DNA of 23,960 nucleotides, taken from positions 1 through 23,960 of the forward strand of contig JASLVI010000006.1 in assembly GCA_030741455.1 (NCBI GenBank), written 5' to 3'. Positions 22,541 through 23,960 of this stretch are shown piece after piece (within the stretch, counting starts at the first letter, position 1; every line of letters begins with the position of its first letter). The notes below the pieces were generated by a model. It searched no databases and was not told the origin of the DNA. It saw only the letters and a list, made by a program, of their open reading frames with translations. Source of the DNA: Candidatus Poseidoniaceae archaeon. GTDB taxonomy: Archaea > Thermoplasmatota > Poseidoniia > Poseidoniales > Poseidoniaceae. Both the position numbers and the translations under genes were made by a program.

Positions 22541-22912
22541 ATGAGTGTACACGTACGATTTGAAACCCCAAGCGACCTCGCCGACAGTATTTACGAGCTT
22601 ATCCGAGCTAACCAAGGCGGGCGAATAAAGAAAGGAAGCAACGAAGTAACCAAGTCCGCAGAACGCGGAACTGCACAGTTCGTTATCCTAGCCGAAGACG
22701 TCAACCCTCCAGAACTTCTGGCGCACATCCCACTGATCTGCGAAGAAAAGGGCATCCCATACGGATACGTCCCGAGCCAAGAATTCCTTGCAAAAGAAAC
22801 CGGACTTCCAACTGGTGTCAAGACCGCTTCCATTGCTATGATGGAAATTTCCAAAGCAAACACAGAAGCATTCAACAACGTCCTTGAAGCCATCAACGGC
22901 ATCAAGAACTGA
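22541..22912 (+). CDS. rpl7ae: Ribosomal protein L7Ae
   Basis: This 123-residue K-turn-binding protein works in the 50S subunit and, in archaea, also in box C/D and H/ACA RNPs and RNase P. Core features are RANQGGRIKKGSNEVTKSAERGTAQFVILAEDVNPPELLAHIPLICEEKGIPYGYV, spanning residues 22-78, which carries the GxNE RNA-contact motif and the LAEDVNP signature. The start at 22541 was chosen because it matches family length and follows GAGGATGAT. The longer in-frame start would overlap the prs stop and the promoter. It heads the translation cluster. Confidence 0.97.
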   Translation: MSVHVRFETPSDLADSIYELIRANQGGRIKKGSNEVTKSAERGTAQFVILAEDVNPPELLAHIPLICEEKGIPYGYVPSQEFLAKETGLPTGVKTASIAMMEISKANTEAFNNVLEAINGIKN

Positions 22913-22926
22913 ATAGGTGATTCAAC

Positions 22927-23154
22927 ATGAGTGACGAAACAGTAAGCGGCTGGCCTGCTGAAGTTGTTGAAATCGTCGGTCGAACTGGAATGACCGGTGA
23001 AGCAACACAAGTCAAGGTTCGAGTCAATGATGCTCCAAACCCACGAGACGTTGGTCGAATTATTACTCGCAACGTTGTCGGCCCAGTTCGAATGGGTGAC
23101 ATTCTCATGCTCAAGGATACGGGTCGTGAAGCCCGCAAGCTAAACGCACGGTGA
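22927..23154 (+). CDS. rps28e: Ribosomal protein S28e
   Basis: A 75-residue 30S protein found only in archaea and eukaryotes. The diagnostic segment is PAEVVEIVGRTGMTGEATQVKVRV, and the C-terminus MGDILMLKDTGREARKLNAR matches the family's conserved GDIL-L-ESEREARRLR ending. The AATAGGTGATTCAAC leader gives a GGTGA ribosome-binding site. It starts 14 nt after rpl7ae, in the usual archaeal order. Confidence 0.97.
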   Translation: MSDETVSGWPAEVVEIVGRTGMTGEATQVKVRVNDAPNPRDVGRIITRNVVGPVRMGDILMLKDTGREARKLNAR

Positions 23155-23159
23155 TCATC

Positions 23160-23351
23160 ATGCCAGAACGAAGAGTTTGTTCATTCTCCGGAGAGGAAAT
23201 CGAGCCAGGTACTGGAACCATGTTCGTCCGCAAGGATGGAAGCATTCTATGGTTCAAAAACAGTAAGGCTCGCAAGAACATGGTCAAGTTGTCCCGAAAT
23301 TCCCGAAAGGTCAAGTGGACACGTCATTATGTTCGTGGCGGAATCCGCTGA
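23160..23351 (+). CDS. rpl24e: Ribosomal protein L24e lacking its zinc finger
   Basis: A 63-residue 50S protein. The fold is clear from CSFSGEEIEPGTGTMFVRKDG and NSKARKNMVKLSRNSRKVKWT. Most archaeal L24e proteins carry a CxxC...CxxxC zinc finger (CSFCG and FCSSKCEKN patterns). Here only the first Cys remains: the others are Ser, Lys and Ala, so zinc is almost certainly not bound. This resembles eukaryotic cytoplasmic L24e, which also lacks the cysteines. ATG at 23160 follows the S28e stop by 5 nt; an in-frame GTG at 23151 overlaps that stop. Confidence 0.95.
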   Translation: MPERRVCSFSGEEIEPGTGTMFVRKDGSILWFKNSKARKNMVKLSRNSRKVKWTRHYVRGGIR

Positions 23352-23405
23352 TTCAATTCGGTGAACTCATAAAGGGCCTCTTAGTGGCCAAGGACGGTGA
23401 AGAAG

Positions 23406-23852
23406 ATGGAAACAACCTACATTATGGTCAAGCCAGACGGAGTACAACGAGGACTTGTTGGAGAAATCATTGGTCGATTTGAGCGAAAAGGGCTCAAGTT
23501 GGTCGGACTCAAGTCCATGGTTCCTAGTGAAGAAATCGCTCGACAGCATTACGATGTTCACAAGGAGCGCCCGTTTTTCCCTGGATTGATCAAGTTCGTT
23601 ACCTCCGGCCCAGTTGTCTGTATGGCATGGGAAGGTCGTGATGCCATTTCCGTTGCTCGCAAACTCATTGGTTCGACCAATGGCCGTGAAGCAGAACCTG
23701 GCACCATCCGTGGTGACTTTGGTATGGATATGGGCTTCAACATGATTCACGGTTCCGATGCTCCTGAAACAGCAGCATTCGAACTTGGCCTTTGGTTCCC
23801 TGAAGGTTTGATGACCTGGGAAAACACCATGGGCGCTTGGGTCTACGAGTGA
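23406..23852 (+). CDS. ndk: Nucleoside diphosphate kinase
   Basis: It balances NTP and NDP pools by phosphate transfer through a His. Of 148 residues, the key motifs are MVKPDGVQRGLVGEIIGRFERKG at the N-terminus and the active-site His (NMIHGSDAPETAAFELGLWF). The archaeal and bacterial NxxHGSDS motif is HGSDA here, a tolerated change. Start: ATG at 23406 has GGTGA six nt upstream, better than GTG at 23397. The genomic order L24e, Ndk, aIF5B is common in archaea. Confidence 0.97.
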   Translation: METTYIMVKPDGVQRGLVGEIIGRFERKGLKLVGLKSMVPSEEIARQHYDVHKERPFFPGLIKFVTSGPVVCMAWEGRDAISVARKLIGSTNGREAEPGTIRGDFGMDMGFNMIHGSDAPETAAFELGLWFPEGLMTWENTMGAWVYE

Positions 23853-23883
23853 ACATCTCTCTTCCTCCCTTGGAGGTAGTCGT

Positions 23884-23960
23884 ATGGACGAAACAGACGT
23901 GAACGAAGAAGAGCCTATCGTTCGCGGAGAGAATCGACAACCGATTGTTTCGGTTCTTGG
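23884..23960 (+). CDS. infB: Translation initiation factor aIF5B (IF-2 homologue), 5' end only
   Basis: The window ends 25 codons into this gene. The visible part has an acidic N-terminus and then ENRQPIVSVLG, the strand leading into the GTP-binding P-loop (HVDHGKT would follow). GGAGGT precedes the ATG at 23884. aIF5B is a GTPase that joins the ribosomal subunits, and it is the usual neighbour of ndk in archaea. The C-terminal domains cannot be judged. Confidence 0.85.
   Translation, partial: MDETDVNEEEPIVRGENRQPIVSVL

Overview
The window looks like a genome fragment from a planktonic marine Group II euryarchaeon (Candidatus Poseidoniales) or a close relative; this is inference from gene content. 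Archaeal markers are deoxyhypusine synthase, the L7Ae-S28e-L24e-Ndk-aIF5B cluster, TATA boxes about 25 nt before start codons (leaderless genes) and a CCA-encoding tRNA-Ile. Bacterial-type genes typical of this lineage sit beside them: UvrB, a ZnuABC-type metal importer, a UbiD/UbiA quinone pair and several SDRs. Genes are tightly packed, with 1-11 nt overlaps at several junctions.

Layout. 1-2885: an exported LVIVD beta-propeller protein (minus), a divergent membrane-anchored exported protein, and a small orphan. 2940-5775: UbiD-family decarboxylase plus UbiA-family prenyltransferase, most like the late steps of futalosine-pathway menaquinone synthesis. 5796-10739: a metal-uptake locus, with a divergent NikR-like ribbon-helix-helix regulator, a giant ZnuA-type lipoprotein, an unlisted 40-residue membrane protein, the ATPase and the permease. 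10788-14390: MazG-like pyrophosphohydrolase, an SDR and UvrB. 14391-15032: CoA-binding-fold protein (minus). 15121-18126: an atypical SDR, an FAD oxidoreductase and deoxyhypusine synthase. 18116-20325 (minus): class III aminotransferase followed by a degenerate epimerase-like protein. 20326-20726: AT-rich intergenic region with repeated CAATTG-type palindromes. 20727-23960: PRC-barrel protein, tRNA-Ile, PRPP synthetase, then the ribosomal/translation operon running off the edge into aIF5B.

The most unusual part is the metal locus. The solute-binding protein is 846 residues instead of about 300, because roughly 500 residues are inserted between the first and second metal-ligand histidines. The insert holds a five-copy 13-residue His/Asp repeat, four EF-hand-like loops, two Cys-pair modules and two small beta-type modules, while all expected ZnuA ligands remain. 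The neighbouring NikR-like regulator keeps three of the four Ni-site residues, with His replaced by Ser, and the shared intergenic region holds an inverted repeat with the same 16-nt spacing as the E. coli NikR operator. The L24e protein in the same window has lost three of its four zinc-finger cysteines. Together these suggest, but do not prove, adaptation to scarce zinc.
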